This document shows positions 16,784 to 26,499 of a stretch of DNA of 64,000 bases, piece by piece; position 1 is the stretch's first letter, and each line of letters begins with the position of its first letter. Made by a program: the position numbers and the translations under genes. Under the pieces are notes generated by a model. The model worked only from the letters and a program-made list of their open reading frames with translations, searched no databases and had not been told where the DNA came from. The stretch is from assembly GCF_000421465.1 (NCBI RefSeq), contig NZ_ATXB01000001.1, positions 372,001-436,000 on the forward strand. Reading direction: 5' to 3'. The stretch is from Methylohalobius crimeensis 10Ki. Lineage in GTDB: Bacteria; Pseudomonadota; Gammaproteobacteria; Methylococcales; Methylothermaceae.

Positions 16784-19700
16784 ATGGCTTCTCGACTGTT
16801 GGCAATCGCCAAGAGCAAGACCTTCATCATCGCAGTGTCGCTTTTGGTCGCTTATGCGTTGGCGGGTTTTTTCCTGCTCCCGTACTGGGTCAAGCACTAT
16901 CTTCCTCGCTACGCCCAGGAACAATTCCAACGCCAAGCGTCTATCGGCGATGTGTATTTCAATCCTTTCCTGTTCAAGTTCGAGGCCAAGGATTTCGAGT
17001 TCAAGGAGGCGGATGGGCGGCCAATCCTGGGTTTTCAGCGCCTGTGGATCGATTTCGAGTTGCTGGGCGTGTTTCGCTGGGCTTGGACCTTCAAGGAGAT
17101 CGTCCTGGACCAGCCTTCCCTTCTGATGTTCATCGATCCCGCCGGCGAGGTGAATCTGGCCGCCCTCGCCCGATCGTTTCCCAAGGCGGAAGAGACGGAG
17201 GAAGCGCCGGTCGAATCCGCCCCGCCCCGGCTCTTGATTCAGCATATGGAAATGAACCAGGGCAGCGTGACCCTCCGAGACGAGTCCGACCCCACCCACG
17301 CCAAGGCGACGACCGAGTCCATCGATTTGGCGTTGAACGACATTTCCACCTTGCCGGAGCGGGAAGGTGGGTATGCCTTGCAGGCGGATCTGCCCGACGG
17401 CGGAGGAGAACTGATCTGGCAAGGGGATGTTTCACTGCAGCCGCTTAAATCCAGCGGGCGGTTCGAATTGCTGGGGCGCCATCCGGTCGTGGCGTGGCGC
17501 TTCTTTCAAGACGAGCTCAATTTGGCCCAGCCGCAAGGCACGTTCGATTTGCGTACCCATTATCGCGTGGCCTTCGACCGCGGGTTTTCCCAGTTGCTGC
17601 TCGAGGATTTGTCCATCGCGATCCAGGGCGCGGTGCTGAGACTGCAAGAGGAGAGCGAGCCGATGCTGCGCCTGGAATCGCTGAGCCTCGGCGATGGTCG
17701 GGTCGACATTCCCGCACAACAGGCGACCTTCGGCACGTTGGCCATCGGGCCGGGGAAGGTTCGAGTCGCCTTGGATGCGAGCGGATTGCTCAACTGGCAG
17801 CGGATCGTGCGCGCCAATCCCAATCCGAAACCGGCGGAATCGTCCTCGTCCCCCCCGCCGGCTCAGCCTTGGAAAATCTCTTTGGCGTCGATCCGGTTGG
17901 CCGATCTCGGTTTGCAGTACGAGGACGCCACCCGCAAGGCGCCCATGCAGCTGGAGGTGGGGGTTATCGGAACCACGTTCGGCCTGGCGCTGGAAACTGA
18001 AGCGGCGGGCGTGACCGGTGCCTTGACCGACGGACAATTGAACCTGGAGCGCATCCGGCTTTCGCAGCGCGGCGGCGAAGCGCCGCTGGCCACTCTGGAC
18101 AGCCTGGGCGTGGCGGGCATTCGTGCCGACTTGGGGCAGCGAGCGCTTGAAGTGGAACGGGTTCAACTGCAAGGCGGAGGCATCCAGGCGGCCCGGGAAG
18201 AAGGCGGGCGGATTCCGCTCTTGGATTTGGTGACCCCGGCCAAGAGCGGCGAACCTCAAAAAGACGAACCGAAGTCCGCCCCGAAGACGCAAGCAAACCC
18301 TTGGTCCTGGGCCTTGAACACCTTGCAGTTGGAGGGTGTCACGACGGCGCTTGCCGACCGCAGCCTCGATCCCGCCCCCGCGATCGACATCGTCGCGGAC
18401 AAAATCGCCCTTAAACATCTGAGCGGCGACGGCAAGACGCCGACTGACTTTGAAGCCGCGTTGACCTTCAAGCAGGGAGGAACCCTGAATGTGACCGGGC
18501 AGCTGGCGCCGAAGTTCGACAAGGTGGATGCCCAATTGAAGCTGTCTCAGCTCAGTCTGAGTCCGCTCGCCGCCTACGTGACCCATTTCACCACCCTGAA
18601 ACTGGTCGGCGGAGACCTTTCCACCCAGGGGCGCCTGGCCTATTCGCAAAAGGCGGAATCCAAACCCGGCATCGGCTATACCGGCGCGCTGAGCGTGAAC
18701 GGCTTGCGACTGAACGAGGCCGACACCGGTCAGCGGCTCTTCGCCTGGCAAGCTCTTTCCGCCAATCGGATCGACTTCGGCTTGACGCCCGATCATCTCG
18801 ACATCGCCGAGGTGCGCCTCACCCGGCCGGAATCGAAAATCGTCATCTACAAGGACAAACGAGTGAATCTGGCCGAAATTCTCAAGGACAAGGGGAAAGA
18901 CGGCGCCGCCGGGAAAAAAGCGGCGAAGACGCCACCATCTGAAGGATCGTCGAGTCCAGCGGCAGCGCCGTTCCCGGTCAATGTGGGGCGAGTGCGGATT
19001 GACAAAGGCGAAGTGGATTTCGCCGATTTGAGCCTGGTATTTCCTTTCTCCGCCCATATCGAGGATTTTACCGGCGTCGCCAAAGGGATTTCGTCCAAGC
19101 CGGCGAGCAAGACCCGCCTGTTGATGGAAGGTCAAGTCGCCCCCTATGGTCTCGCCCGAGTTTATGGCGTGCTGAAACCCTTTCGGCCCAAAGACTTGAC
19201 CGATATCAGTGTGGCCTTCACCAACATCGAAATCCCACCGTTCACCCCTTACAGCGCGACCTTCGTGGGTCGCAAAATTACTTCCGGCACGCTCGATCTC
19301 AACTTGGATTACCAGATCGAGAACAGCCAACTGGTGGGCGAAAATGAAGTGATTTTGCGGGATTTCACCCTGGGCGAGCGGGTCGAAGCGCCCCAGGCCA
19401 AAAATCTGCCTCTGGATCTCGCCATCGCCCTGCTCAAGGATTCACAGGGCGTCATCCATTTGGCCGTGCCGGTGAGCGGCGACACCGACGACCCCCAATT
19501 CTCCTACGGAAAGGTAATTTGGGGCGCGTTCGTCAATGTCATTGTGAAAGCGGCCACTTCGCCGTTCCGCGCCCTTGGTTCGATGCTCGGCGGCGAGGGT
19601 GAACTGGACCGAATCTTGGCGTTCGAGCCGGGAAGAGCGCGCTTATTGCCGCCCGAGCGGGAAAAGCTGGATATCCTGGCCCAAGCCCTCGAAAAACGTC

Positions 19701-20269
19701 CGCAACTTAAAATTGTGGTTCAAGGACGCTTCGATGAGCAACTGGACGGGAAGGCCCTGCGTCAAAGACGGGTGCGGCGGGCGCTGGCGAAGGAGATGGA
19801 GGTCGAGCTGGCGCCGGGGGAAATCCCGGGGCCGGTCAGTTTTGAGGACGCCAAGAACCAGATTGCGCTGGAGAATTTGCTGAAATCGCGGGCCGGGGAA
19901 GATGCGGTAAATGAATTCGAAACGAAGTACAAAGAATCCACCGGTGTCGAAAAAGTGGACCGGGTGAACCGGCTATTGGCCGTGTTCGGTGGAGCGAGTG
20001 AAGATACCGCGTTTTACCAGGCGCTTTTCGACCGGCTGGTGGCGTTGGAATCCCTCCCCAAAGACGCGCTGGTAGCCTTGGCCCGGAGCCGTCAAGAGAC
20101 AATCGTCGAGGCTTTGGGCGAGACCGGTCTGAAGCCCGATCAATTCGCCGGCGGCGAGTCGGCTCCCGTCGAGGAGCAGGCGGAGGAAATCGTGGAGGTT
20201 CCTTTGAGTCTCGCGCCGGTGGAGTCGAGTGGTTCGACCCCAACCGCTCAATCATCATCAGATCAATAG
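16784..20269 (+). CDS. DUF748 (AsmA-like) envelope protein
   Basis: 1161 residues. One N-terminal transmembrane helix (TFIIAVSLLVAYALAGFFLLPYWV) anchors a long beta-rich periplasmic part, as in the AsmA/DUF748 group of lipid-transport-related bridge proteins. The repeated signature IGDVYFNPFLFKFEAKDFEF near residue 50 is diagnostic. Low-complexity Pro/Ala/Ser linkers occur near 355 (ESSSSPPPAQPWKI) and 720. A C-terminal segment (ILAFEPGRARLLPPEREKLDILAQALEKRPQLKIVVQG) looks like an OmpA-type peptidoglycan-binding remnant. RBS: GAAAGGTG before the ATG. Confidence 0.9.
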   Translation: MASRLLAIAKSKTFIIAVSLLVAYALAGFFLLPYWVKHYLPRYAQEQFQRQASIGDVYFNPFLFKFEAKDFEFKEADGRPILGFQRLWIDFELLGVFRWAWTFKEIVLDQPSLLMFIDPAGEVNLAALARSFPKAEETEEAPVESAPPRLLIQHMEMNQGSVTLRDESDPTHAKATTESIDLALNDISTLPEREGGYALQADLPDGGGELIWQGDVSLQPLKSSGRFELLGRHPVVAWRFFQDELNLAQPQGTFDLRTHYRVAFDRGFSQLLLEDLSIAIQGAVLRLQEESEPMLRLESLSLGDGRVDIPAQQATFGTLAIGPGKVRVALDASGLLNWQRIVRANPNPKPAESSSSPPPAQPWKISLASIRLADLGLQYEDATRKAPMQLEVGVIGTTFGLALETEAAGVTGALTDGQLNLERIRLSQRGGEAPLATLDSLGVAGIRADLGQRALEVERVQLQGGGIQAAREEGGRIPLLDLVTPAKSGEPQKDEPKSAPKTQANPWSWALNTLQLEGVTTALADRSLDPAPAIDIVADKIALKHLSGDGKTPTDFEAALTFKQGGTLNVTGQLAPKFDKVDAQLKLSQLSLSPLAAYVTHFTTLKLVGGDLSTQGRLAYSQKAESKPGIGYTGALSVNGLRLNEADTGQRLFAWQALSANRIDFGLTPDHLDIAEVRLTRPESKIVIYKDKRVNLAEILKDKGKDGAAGKKAAKTPPSEGSSSPAAAPFPVNVGRVRIDKGEVDFADLSLVFPFSAHIEDFTGVAKGISSKPASKTRLLMEGQVAPYGLARVYGVLKPFRPKDLTDISVAFTNIEIPPFTPYSATFVGRKITSGTLDLNLDYQIENSQLVGENEVILRDFTLGERVEAPQAKNLPLDLAIALLKDSQGVIHLAVPVSGDTDDPQFSYGKVIWGAFVNVIVKAATSPFRALGSMLGGEGELDRILAFEPGRARLLPPEREKLDILAQALEKRPQLKIVVQGRFDEQLDGKALRQRRVRRALAKEMEVELAPGEIPGPVSFEDAKNQIALENLLKSRAGEDAVNEFETKYKESTGVEKVDRVNRLLAVFGGASEDTAFYQALFDRLVALESLPKDALVALARSRQETIVEALGETGLKPDQFAGGESAPVEEQAEEIVEVPLSLAPVESSGSTPTAQSSSDQ

Positions 20270-20282
20270 GCCATTGAAGCCC

Positions 20283-20513
20283 TTATGCAGCGTCGAGCTG
20301 GCGGACGGCAAGAATGTCTTTTGGACCGATAGGGCGAACCTGGCTGGTATTTAAGGTCACGAGTGCTTGTGTGTGGCCCGAGGCGGTCACGAATTCGACT
20401 TCAATGGCGTGAGGTGAATAGACCTCCACGACAGCACCGATATCGCCCCGCTTTAAGCCATGCTGAGGTAAATCCGATGCCAAGACCACCGTGTCAAGTG
20501 CGTTGATGCTCAT
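20283..20513 (-). CDS. DUF4926 protein
   Basis: 76 residues with the DUF4926 pattern ALDTVVLASDLPQHGLKRGDIGAVVEVYSPHAIEVEFV, a small beta-barrel (SH3-like) fold. It follows the DUF6883 gene by 3 nt on the same strand. The two families are frequently adjacent, and the pair may be a toxin/antidote-like or regulatory module (inference). It converges with the DUF748 gene. Confidence 0.75.
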   Translation of the reverse strand: MSINALDTVVLASDLPQHGLKRGDIGAVVEVYSPHAIEVEFVTASGHTQALVTLNTSQVRPIGPKDILAVRQLDAA

Positions 20514-20516
20514 TAC

Positions 20517-20849
20517 CTAATCCTCCGGATAGGCGGTTACAAATCGAGGTACGTTTTCCCCGTTCAGTATAATCCATACACTTATGATATCGGCAGCTCG
20601 TCCGTTTGGCCCCACAATTTGACCGCGGACCGCATATTTGGTGCCGTATTCAGTGACTTCAATCTCTTCAGCTTCTTGGTTCAATAGGCGGCGAAGGTCT
20701 TTTTCCAAGACTTTCCATTGATTTTGTTCATAACCAAGTCCCCGGAAGAATACGGCCTTATAGCGGCCGATCGGATGAGTCGGAGACAATAAGTAATTTC
20801 GCAGTTTTGCACTGGAGATGACCACGTGCTTGGCGTTCGGCAATTTCAT
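20517..20849 (-). CDS. DUF6883 protein
   Basis: 110 residues beginning LPNAKHVVISSAKLRNYLLSPTHPIGRYKAVFFRGLGY, the DUF6883 signature, then a C-terminal beta-rich half (EVTEYGTKYAVRGQIVGPNGRAADIISVWIIL). DUF6883 domains also occur at the C-termini of polymorphic toxins, so a toxin or immunity role is possible. First gene of a two-gene unit with DUF4926. Confidence 0.75.
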   Translation of the reverse strand: MKLPNAKHVVISSAKLRNYLLSPTHPIGRYKAVFFRGLGYEQNQWKVLEKDLRRLLNQEAEEIEVTEYGTKYAVRGQIVGPNGRAADIISVWIILNGENVPRFVTAYPED

Positions 20850-20892
20850 CGTGTAGATACGTTCTGTGCAATAGGCAATACGGAAGGGACGA

Positions 20893-21687
20893 TCACGATG
20901 GAGGCTCGCAATTGCAAACCGCCCAATTCAAAAATTCGCGGGATTCGATCCGCCGGGGACGATTAAAGAATGCCTCGGCGGATCCTTGCTCGATCAATCG
21001 GCCGTCGCACAGGAACACGATTTGGTCGCCCACTCTGCGGGCCTGCTCCAGATCGTGGGTGACCCACAACAGCGGCATCCTGTCGGCCAGGGCCAGGAGC
21101 GAGGCTTCCACGATCCCGCGCGAGCGCGGATCCAAGGAGGCGGTGGGTTCGTCCAGCATCAGGATCGCCGGACCCAGCATCAGGGCGCGGGCGATGCACA
21201 GGCGCTGCTGCTGGCCCACGGAGAGTTCCGCCGCCGGCGCGTCCATTCGGCCTGCGACTTCCCCCCATAGGGCGGTTTGTTCGAGCACCGGCTGCATTGC
21301 TTTCAAAGTTGATCGTTTCCTGAGCCGACGCGGCAGGCCGAAGAGGAGATTGGCGCGGATCGAGCCGGGAAAGACCACCGGCTTTTGGCCGATCAGGCCG
21401 AGGTGGCGGCGCAGGGCGTCGGCGCCGCCCGGCCAACTGCGGACCGCTGCCCCGTCGATCCGGATCTCTCCCCGCCAGCCGTCGTGGAGGCGGTTGAGGC
21501 AGCGCAGCAGGGTGCTTTTGCCCGCGCCCGAGGGACCGATCAGGCAGGTGATGCCGCGCGCGGGCAGGGCGAAGGAAATCCCCTCCAGGATCGGCCGGCC
21601 GCCGAGGCTCAAATTCAGATCCGAAATCTCCGCCGCCGGGGAGAGATTCGGCGCCGGGGAAGGGGCAATGTGCCAGTCGGTGTTCAT
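20893..21687 (-). CDS. pstB: phosphate ABC transporter ATP-binding protein PstB
   Basis: ATPase of the phosphate importer, 264 residues from the ATG at 21687 (GGAGGTC upstream). Walker A GPSGAGKSTLLR near 60, Q-loop GLIGQKPVVFPGS, signature LSVGQQQRLCIARAL, Walker B LILMLDEPTASLD-type (AILMLDEPTASLD) and switch H in WVTHDLEQA are all present. The start overlaps the pstA stop (ATGA). The last gene of the pst operon; no phoU follows. Confidence 0.85.
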   Translation of the reverse strand: MNTDWHIAPSPAPNLSPAAEISDLNLSLGGRPILEGISFALPARGITCLIGPSGAGKSTLLRCLNRLHDGWRGEIRIDGAAVRSWPGGADALRRHLGLIGQKPVVFPGSIRANLLFGLPRRLRKRSTLKAMQPVLEQTALWGEVAGRMDAPAAELSVGQQQRLCIARALMLGPAILMLDEPTASLDPRSRGIVEASLLALADRMPLLWVTHDLEQARRVGDQIVFLCDGRLIEQGSAEAFFNRPRRIESREFLNWAVCNCEPPS

Positions 21688-22505
21688 TTTCGACCTCCGA
21701 GACGGCGCAGCCACAGGGCGGTCAGGGAGAATGTCAGGACCAGACCGATCAGCACCACCGCCGCCGCCCAGGCGTTATCGATCGCCCGCGGATCCACTCC
21801 CTCCTGGGCCAGATAAAAAATATGGGTCTGGAGGGTAGTGACCGGGGAAAACCAGGAATCCGGCCAAATGATGCCGGAGAAAACGGTGGCGGTAAAGAGG
21901 ATGGGGGCGGTTTCCGAAAGGGTGCGCGCCATCGCCAACAAGAGACCGGTAGCCAGGCCGGTTCCGGCGCCCGGCAGCCAGACGCGGGCGACAATGGCGC
22001 TATCGCTCAATCCCAGGGCTCGGGCGGCTTCGGTGCGTTCCGGCGGAATCCGGGCGAGGGCGTCGAGGCTGCCCAGGGTAAGCATGGGCAGGATGACGGC
22101 GGCCAGGATCAAAATGCCGGCGAGCAGGGAAACACCCCAGTGCAGCAAATGAACGAAGACCGCCAAGCCCCACAGCCCATAGACGATGGGCGGGATGCCC
22201 TGGAGCAGATGGAGCAAGGTCAGCCAAGGGCGATTGGCATCGCTCTGGCGGAGATGCAACCACACCGCCAAGCCGAGCGCCACGGGCGCGGCGACGAGGC
22301 ACGCGCCGGTTGTGAGCAGCAGGGAGCCGGCGATTTGGCCGGTCAATCCCTCGCCGAGGCCGAACCCCGCCGCTTCATCGGCCGAAAAAATCCGCCCCAG
22401 CCCCGGCAACCCCCGCATCAGAATATAGCCCAATATAGCTGCCGGCAGGACCAGGGCGGGCAGGGCGAGCAGGGCGATCAACGCCTGGGCGATCCGGGAA
22501 CTCAT
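21684..22505 (-). CDS. pstA: phosphate ABC transporter permease PstA
   Basis: 273-residue inner-membrane permease from the ATG at 22505 (a longer open frame exists but is out of context). Six hydrophobic segments. The EAA-like coupling motif ARIPPERTEAARALGLSDSAIVARVWLPGAGTG contacts the ATPase. It overlaps pstC upstream and pstB downstream, both by ATGA. The C-terminal IFYLAQEGVDPRAIDNAWAAAVVLI is typical of PstA. Confidence 0.85.
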   Translation of the reverse strand: MSSRIAQALIALLALPALVLPAAILGYILMRGLPGLGRIFSADEAAGFGLGEGLTGQIAGSLLLTTGACLVAAPVALGLAVWLHLRQSDANRPWLTLLHLLQGIPPIVYGLWGLAVFVHLLHWGVSLLAGILILAAVILPMLTLGSLDALARIPPERTEAARALGLSDSAIVARVWLPGAGTGLATGLLLAMARTLSETAPILFTATVFSGIIWPDSWFSPVTTLQTHIFYLAQEGVDPRAIDNAWAAAVVLIGLVLTFSLTALWLRRLGGRK

Positions 22506-23344
22506 CGATCGGCTCCGCGGCGGTGGGCGAGAAAGGCGATGCCGCTCCCCATGGCGGCCAGAAGCAGCGCGCAGGCCATCAACGCGGCGAAGTGAAGAGA
22601 CCCGAAGGCGGCCTCGCCGATTTCCCGGCCGATTCGCGAGGTGAGAGTCTGGGCCGGCTGGAGCAGATTCCACCAGGGCCGGGGAAGACGGTCGAGAGAG
22701 CCCACCACCAGCATCACCGCCATGGTCTCTCCCAGGACTCGGCCCAGGGCCAGGAGAGCCGCGCTGCGCAGCCCCGGCCAAGCCTGCACCAGGATCACCC
22801 GTCCCAAGCACGCCGGCCAATTCAACCCCAAAGCCATCGCCGCCTCGCGTTGATCCGCGGGGACCGCGCGAAGGGCGTCTTCCCCCAAGGTCATGAATGT
22901 CGGCAGGATCATCAATGCCAAAAGCAAGCCGGCGGCAAGCAAGCTGTGTCCGGTGAGCAGACCGAAAGCGGTCTGCAAGAGGGGCAGAAGAAGCCACAGT
23001 CCCACCAGGCCGTAAACCACCGAAGGCACCGCGGCCATCAATTCCATTCCGATTCGTACCAACGCCCGCCAGCGGTGGGACAGCAGTTCGGCGCTCACCA
23101 CTGCCGCCGCCAGCCCGGAAGGGATCGCGATCGCTAGCGCCAGAAGCGCCGCCCAGAGGCTGCCGACCAGAGCCGGCAACAGGCCGTACAGTTTTTCGTA
23201 AGGGTACCACTCGCCGGCCAGGATGGCCGCCGGGCCGGGGCCGGTCCAGAAGGCAAGCGATGAAAAGGCCAGGAATCCCGGCACCGCCAGGGCCACCCCC
23301 AGCGCCAGCAGGATCGACAGGCTCAGCCAGAGACGCAGCATCAT
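22502..23344 (-). CDS. pstC: phosphate ABC transporter permease PstC
   Basis: 280-residue permease. The opening hydrophobic segment LSLSILLALGVALAVPGFLAF and about five further helices are present, with the coupling loop LRAVPADQREAAMALGLNWPACLGRVILVQAW. LGRVLGETMAVMLVVG matches PstC. Start codons ATG-ATG at 23344 overlap the pstS stop. It pairs with PstA to form the membrane channel. Confidence 0.85.
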   Translation of the reverse strand: MMLRLWLSLSILLALGVALAVPGFLAFSSLAFWTGPGPAAILAGEWYPYEKLYGLLPALVGSLWAALLALAIAIPSGLAAAVVSAELLSHRWRALVRIGMELMAAVPSVVYGLVGLWLLLPLLQTAFGLLTGHSLLAAGLLLALMILPTFMTLGEDALRAVPADQREAAMALGLNWPACLGRVILVQAWPGLRSAALLALGRVLGETMAVMLVVGSLDRLPRPWWNLLQPAQTLTSRIGREIGEAAFGSLHFAALMACALLLAAMGSGIAFLAHRRGADR

Positions 23345-24165
23345 TGCACCGGCAGATAACCCACTTGGGAGACGATCTTTTGGCCCGGCGGCGAAAGAAT
23401 GAAATCCACGAAATCGGTCACTTCGGTTCGGGCGTTTCGTGGCACCAACAGCAGCAGATCCCGGCTGATGGGGTAGCGCCCGCTTTGGATATGTTCCAGG
23501 GTGGGCGGGATCGGTTCGCCGTCCACGATCACCGCTACCGATCGGACCCGATCGTTGAGCCAGGCATTGGAGAGCATGCCGATGGCGCTGTCGCTGCGGG
23601 CGACGATGGTCTGTTCCTCGTTGTTGGAGCCGGCGACCAGCCGGGCCCCCGGCGCCCGCGCCCGTTCATCGCCGAGCACCGCCTTGGCGAAGACGTGACG
23701 GGTGCCGCGGCCGGGCTCCTTGTCGATTACCAAAATCTCGGCGTCGGGTCCGTCGACCTGTTTCCAGTTGGCGATTTCGCCCCGGTAGATGGCGGCGATT
23801 TGATCCAGGGTCAGCGCCTTTACCCCGCCGACGGCCACCGCCTTGGATACCACCACCGCCACCGCGTCGCGGGCGACGGGAATCAGTTCGGCCTGGCCGT
23901 CAAGCCGCGCTTGTTCCTCCGGGGTCGGTTCGCGCGAGCTCATTCCCAGATCGGCGCTGTGTTGCAGAATCGAGGCGATCCCCACGCCGGAGCCGCCGCC
24001 GGAAACGGTGATTCTCACCCTCGGGTGGCTTTCCCGATATTGCTTGGCGGCTTCGGAGACAATCGGCAGAACGGTGGTGGAACCCGCCACGCGCACGGTT
24101 TCCGCCGCCTGCCCGGCGAGGGAAAGGAAAAGCAGCCAAACGCAAGAAAAGATGATTTTTATCAT
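23341..24165 (-). CDS. pstS: phosphate-binding periplasmic protein PstS
   Basis: 274 residues from the ATG at 24165 (GAGGAG 9 nt upstream). A signal peptide (KIIFSCVWLLFLSLAGQAAE) precedes the binding fold. The phosphate-contact loops are recognisable: VRVAGSTTVLPIVSEAAKQY, VSGGGSGVGIASI, DLGMSSREPT and EPGRGTRHVFAKAVL. It is the first gene of pstSCAB, all four overlapping by ATGA. No Pho box was recognised in the ~170 bp divergent promoter region. Confidence 0.88.
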   Translation of the reverse strand: MIKIIFSCVWLLFLSLAGQAAETVRVAGSTTVLPIVSEAAKQYRESHPRVRITVSGGGSGVGIASILQHSADLGMSSREPTPEEQARLDGQAELIPVARDAVAVVVSKAVAVGGVKALTLDQIAAIYRGEIANWKQVDGPDAEILVIDKEPGRGTRHVFAKAVLGDERARAPGARLVAGSNNEEQTIVARSDSAIGMLSNAWLNDRVRSVAVIVDGEPIPPTLEHIQSGRYPISRDLLLLVPRNARTEVTDFVDFILSPPGQKIVSQVGYLPVQ

Positions 24166-24334
24166 GGATTCATACTCCTCGGTTGTCTGCATGGGTCGGT
24201 GAACGGTGGAATAACCTTACACGTATTAATATTCCAGCTTTCATGATCGATATCGAGGCATTGGCGAAGGGCACCCTAATTTCGACCGGATAACAGCTAT
24301 TCAGCGGGATCGTAAATTTGGATATGATGCTTCA

Positions 24335-26329
24335 ATGGACAAGCAAGAGAACCATGCGGCATTGATCGAACTCGAATCTCTCTTGCGGTTCGAGTCGCTG
24401 CTGGCGGAGCTTTCGGCACGCTTCGTGCGCGTATCGCTGGAAGATGTGGACGCGGAAATTCAAGAAAGTCTTCGGCGGATCGCCGAAACCCTCGATCTCG
24501 ATCATATCGGAATCGGCGAGGTGACACCCGACGGACGGGATTTCTTCTCGATTTACCATTACGCCAAGCCGGGCACGAAACCCTGGCTCGGGGTTTCCTT
24601 GTCGGCCGAAGGCCCTCTCCTGACGCGAACCCTCCTGGCCGGCAAAGCCTTCGTCATGAATGACGTGGACGCCCTGCCACCGGAGGGTGCGACCGACCGG
24701 GAAGGATTCCTCCGCTACGGAATCCGGGCCGATCTGGTTTTTCCCTTGATCGTGGGCGGGTGCTTGTGCGGCGGAATCGGCTTCGCTTCTAGCCGTCCCC
24801 GCGATTGGTCCGACAAGGTGGTGCAGGGGCTCCGTCTCATTTCCGACGTGTTTGCCAATGTGTTGGAGCGCAAGCGCGCCGATCATGCCCTCCGGGAGAG
24901 CGAGGAACACATGCGGCTGGCGGCCGAGGCGGCCGAGATCGGACTGTGGGTCTGGTATATTCCGCAAAACACGATCTGGGCCAGCGACCGGGCGCGTGTG
25001 ATTTACGGTTTTTCTCCCGGCGACCGACTGAACCTGCAACGGTTTTTGGATCGTCTCGTCCCCGAGGACCGTGAGCGGGTCAGGGAAGCGATCCGAAAGA
25101 CATTGCAGGATGGCGGCACCTACCGGATAGAATACCGGGTCGCGCATCCCGATGCCGGCGTGCGTTGGCTCTGCGCCACCGGGCGATGCCAGCTCGATGC
25201 GGGCGGCCGGCCCGAGCGGTTGATGGGGGCCGGCTTGGATGTGACCGGCCTCCGACGCGCCAAGAGCGACCTCGAACGCTCCAACGCCGAGCTCAAGCGC
25301 GCGCTCGAAAAAATCGGGAGCCTCAAGGAGCAACTGCAGCAGGAGAACGTCTACCTGCGCCGGGAAATGGCGGGACGCCGGAGTGTGGACGCCATCGTGG
25401 GACGCAGCGCGGCGATAAGACGTACTCTGGCCCAGATAGAGCAAGTTGCGCCGACCCCCGCCACGGTCCTCATCACCGGCGAGACCGGCACCGGCAAGGA
25501 GTTGTTTGCCACCGCCATCCACGAAGCCAGTCCGCGGAGCGACCGGCCCATGATCCGGGTGAATTGTGCGTCGATTCCTGCGGCACTGATCGAAAGTGAG
25601 CTGTTCGGGCGCGAGAAGGGCGCCTATACCGGGGCTTTGGCCAAGCAAATCGGCCGGTTCGAATTGGCCGACGGCTCGACGCTCTTTCTCGACGAAGTGG
25701 GCGAACTATCGCTGGAGGCTCAAGCCAAGCTGCTTCGGGTATTGCAGGAAAAAGAAATCGAACGCCTCGGAAACCCGCGACCGATCAAGGTGGATGTTAG
25801 GGTGATCGCGGCCACCAACCGGAACCTTTCCGAGGAAGTCGCCGAGAGGCGTTTTCGCGAGGATCTCTACTACCGTTTGAATGTTTTCCCGATCGATGCA
25901 CCGCCGCTGCGAGCGCGCCGCGAAGACATTCCGTTGCTGGTCGAAACCTTTGTCGACGAATTTGCCAGGGCCATGGGCAAATCCATCGATGCCGTGGCCA
26001 AATCGAGCCTGCAGGCCCTGTGCGGCTATGACTGGCCGGGTAATATCCGGGAGCTGCGCAACGTGATCGAACGGGCGGTCATTCTGGCCCGCGGCCCCGT
26101 TCTCAGGATCGATTTACCGCCCAAGGCGTCGTCGGCCGCGGCGCTCCCGGCAAAAGCCGGTCTTGCTTCTCTGGCCGAGATGGAGCGCGACCATATCGTC
26201 CGCGTGCTCGACGCCACCGGCTGGCGAATTCGCGGCGAGGCCGGCGCGGCGGCGATTCTCGGGCTCAAGCCCAGCACCCTCGACAGCCGCATGGTCAAGC
26301 TCGGCATTCGGCGACCATCCTGCCGGTAA
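24335..26329 (+). CDS. sigma-54-dependent transcriptional activator with GAF and PAS domains
   Basis: 664 residues. The GAF-like sensor ~30-185 (LDLDHIGIGEVTPDGRDFFSIYHYA ... LVFPLIVGGCLCGGIGFAS) is followed by a PAS domain ~195-310 (GLWVWYIPQNTIWASDRARVIYGF ... ITGL-type PAC) and a coiled coil. The AAA+ domain from ~365 carries Walker A TGETGTGKELFA, a sigma54-contact loop GAYTGA in place of the usual GAFTGA, Walker B LFLDEVGEL and the R-finger region RFREDLYYRLNVFPI. A Fis-type helix-turn-helix closes it (GAAAILGLKPSTLDSRMVKLGI). There is no receiver domain. Divergent from pstSCAB; targets unknown. Confidence 0.9.
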   Translation: MDKQENHAALIELESLLRFESLLAELSARFVRVSLEDVDAEIQESLRRIAETLDLDHIGIGEVTPDGRDFFSIYHYAKPGTKPWLGVSLSAEGPLLTRTLLAGKAFVMNDVDALPPEGATDREGFLRYGIRADLVFPLIVGGCLCGGIGFASSRPRDWSDKVVQGLRLISDVFANVLERKRADHALRESEEHMRLAAEAAEIGLWVWYIPQNTIWASDRARVIYGFSPGDRLNLQRFLDRLVPEDRERVREAIRKTLQDGGTYRIEYRVAHPDAGVRWLCATGRCQLDAGGRPERLMGAGLDVTGLRRAKSDLERSNAELKRALEKIGSLKEQLQQENVYLRREMAGRRSVDAIVGRSAAIRRTLAQIEQVAPTPATVLITGETGTGKELFATAIHEASPRSDRPMIRVNCASIPAALIESELFGREKGAYTGALAKQIGRFELADGSTLFLDEVGELSLEAQAKLLRVLQEKEIERLGNPRPIKVDVRVIAATNRNLSEEVAERRFREDLYYRLNVFPIDAPPLRARREDIPLLVETFVDEFARAMGKSIDAVAKSSLQALCGYDWPGNIRELRNVIERAVILARGPVLRIDLPPKASSAAALPAKAGLASLAEMERDHIVRVLDATGWRIRGEAGAAAILGLKPSTLDSRMVKLGIRRPSCR

Positions 26330-26499
26330 TCTCTAATTCTGATATTTCGGAGAATCCCCGTTATGCCGTGGGGCAATCCCCCTCCGTGTTTCGGGCTGCT
26401 CGCCTATCCCAGCCGTAAGCATTTGTTCCATCTGGGGTTGTCGGATTCGTTCGAGTGGAGACCTTAGATGGCACAACATCTGCTTTCAATAAGGACATG

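Noticed and set aside
17432-19330. 632-codon minus-strand frame opposite the DUF748 gene
   Set aside because: Antisense shadow in GC-rich coding DNA; composition is low-complexity Gln/Gly/Arg and no start context.
21684-23210. Long 508-codon version of PstA
   Set aside because: Its first ~235 codons lie antiphase to pstC. The ATG at 22505 overlaps the pstC stop by ATGA and begins the true permease.
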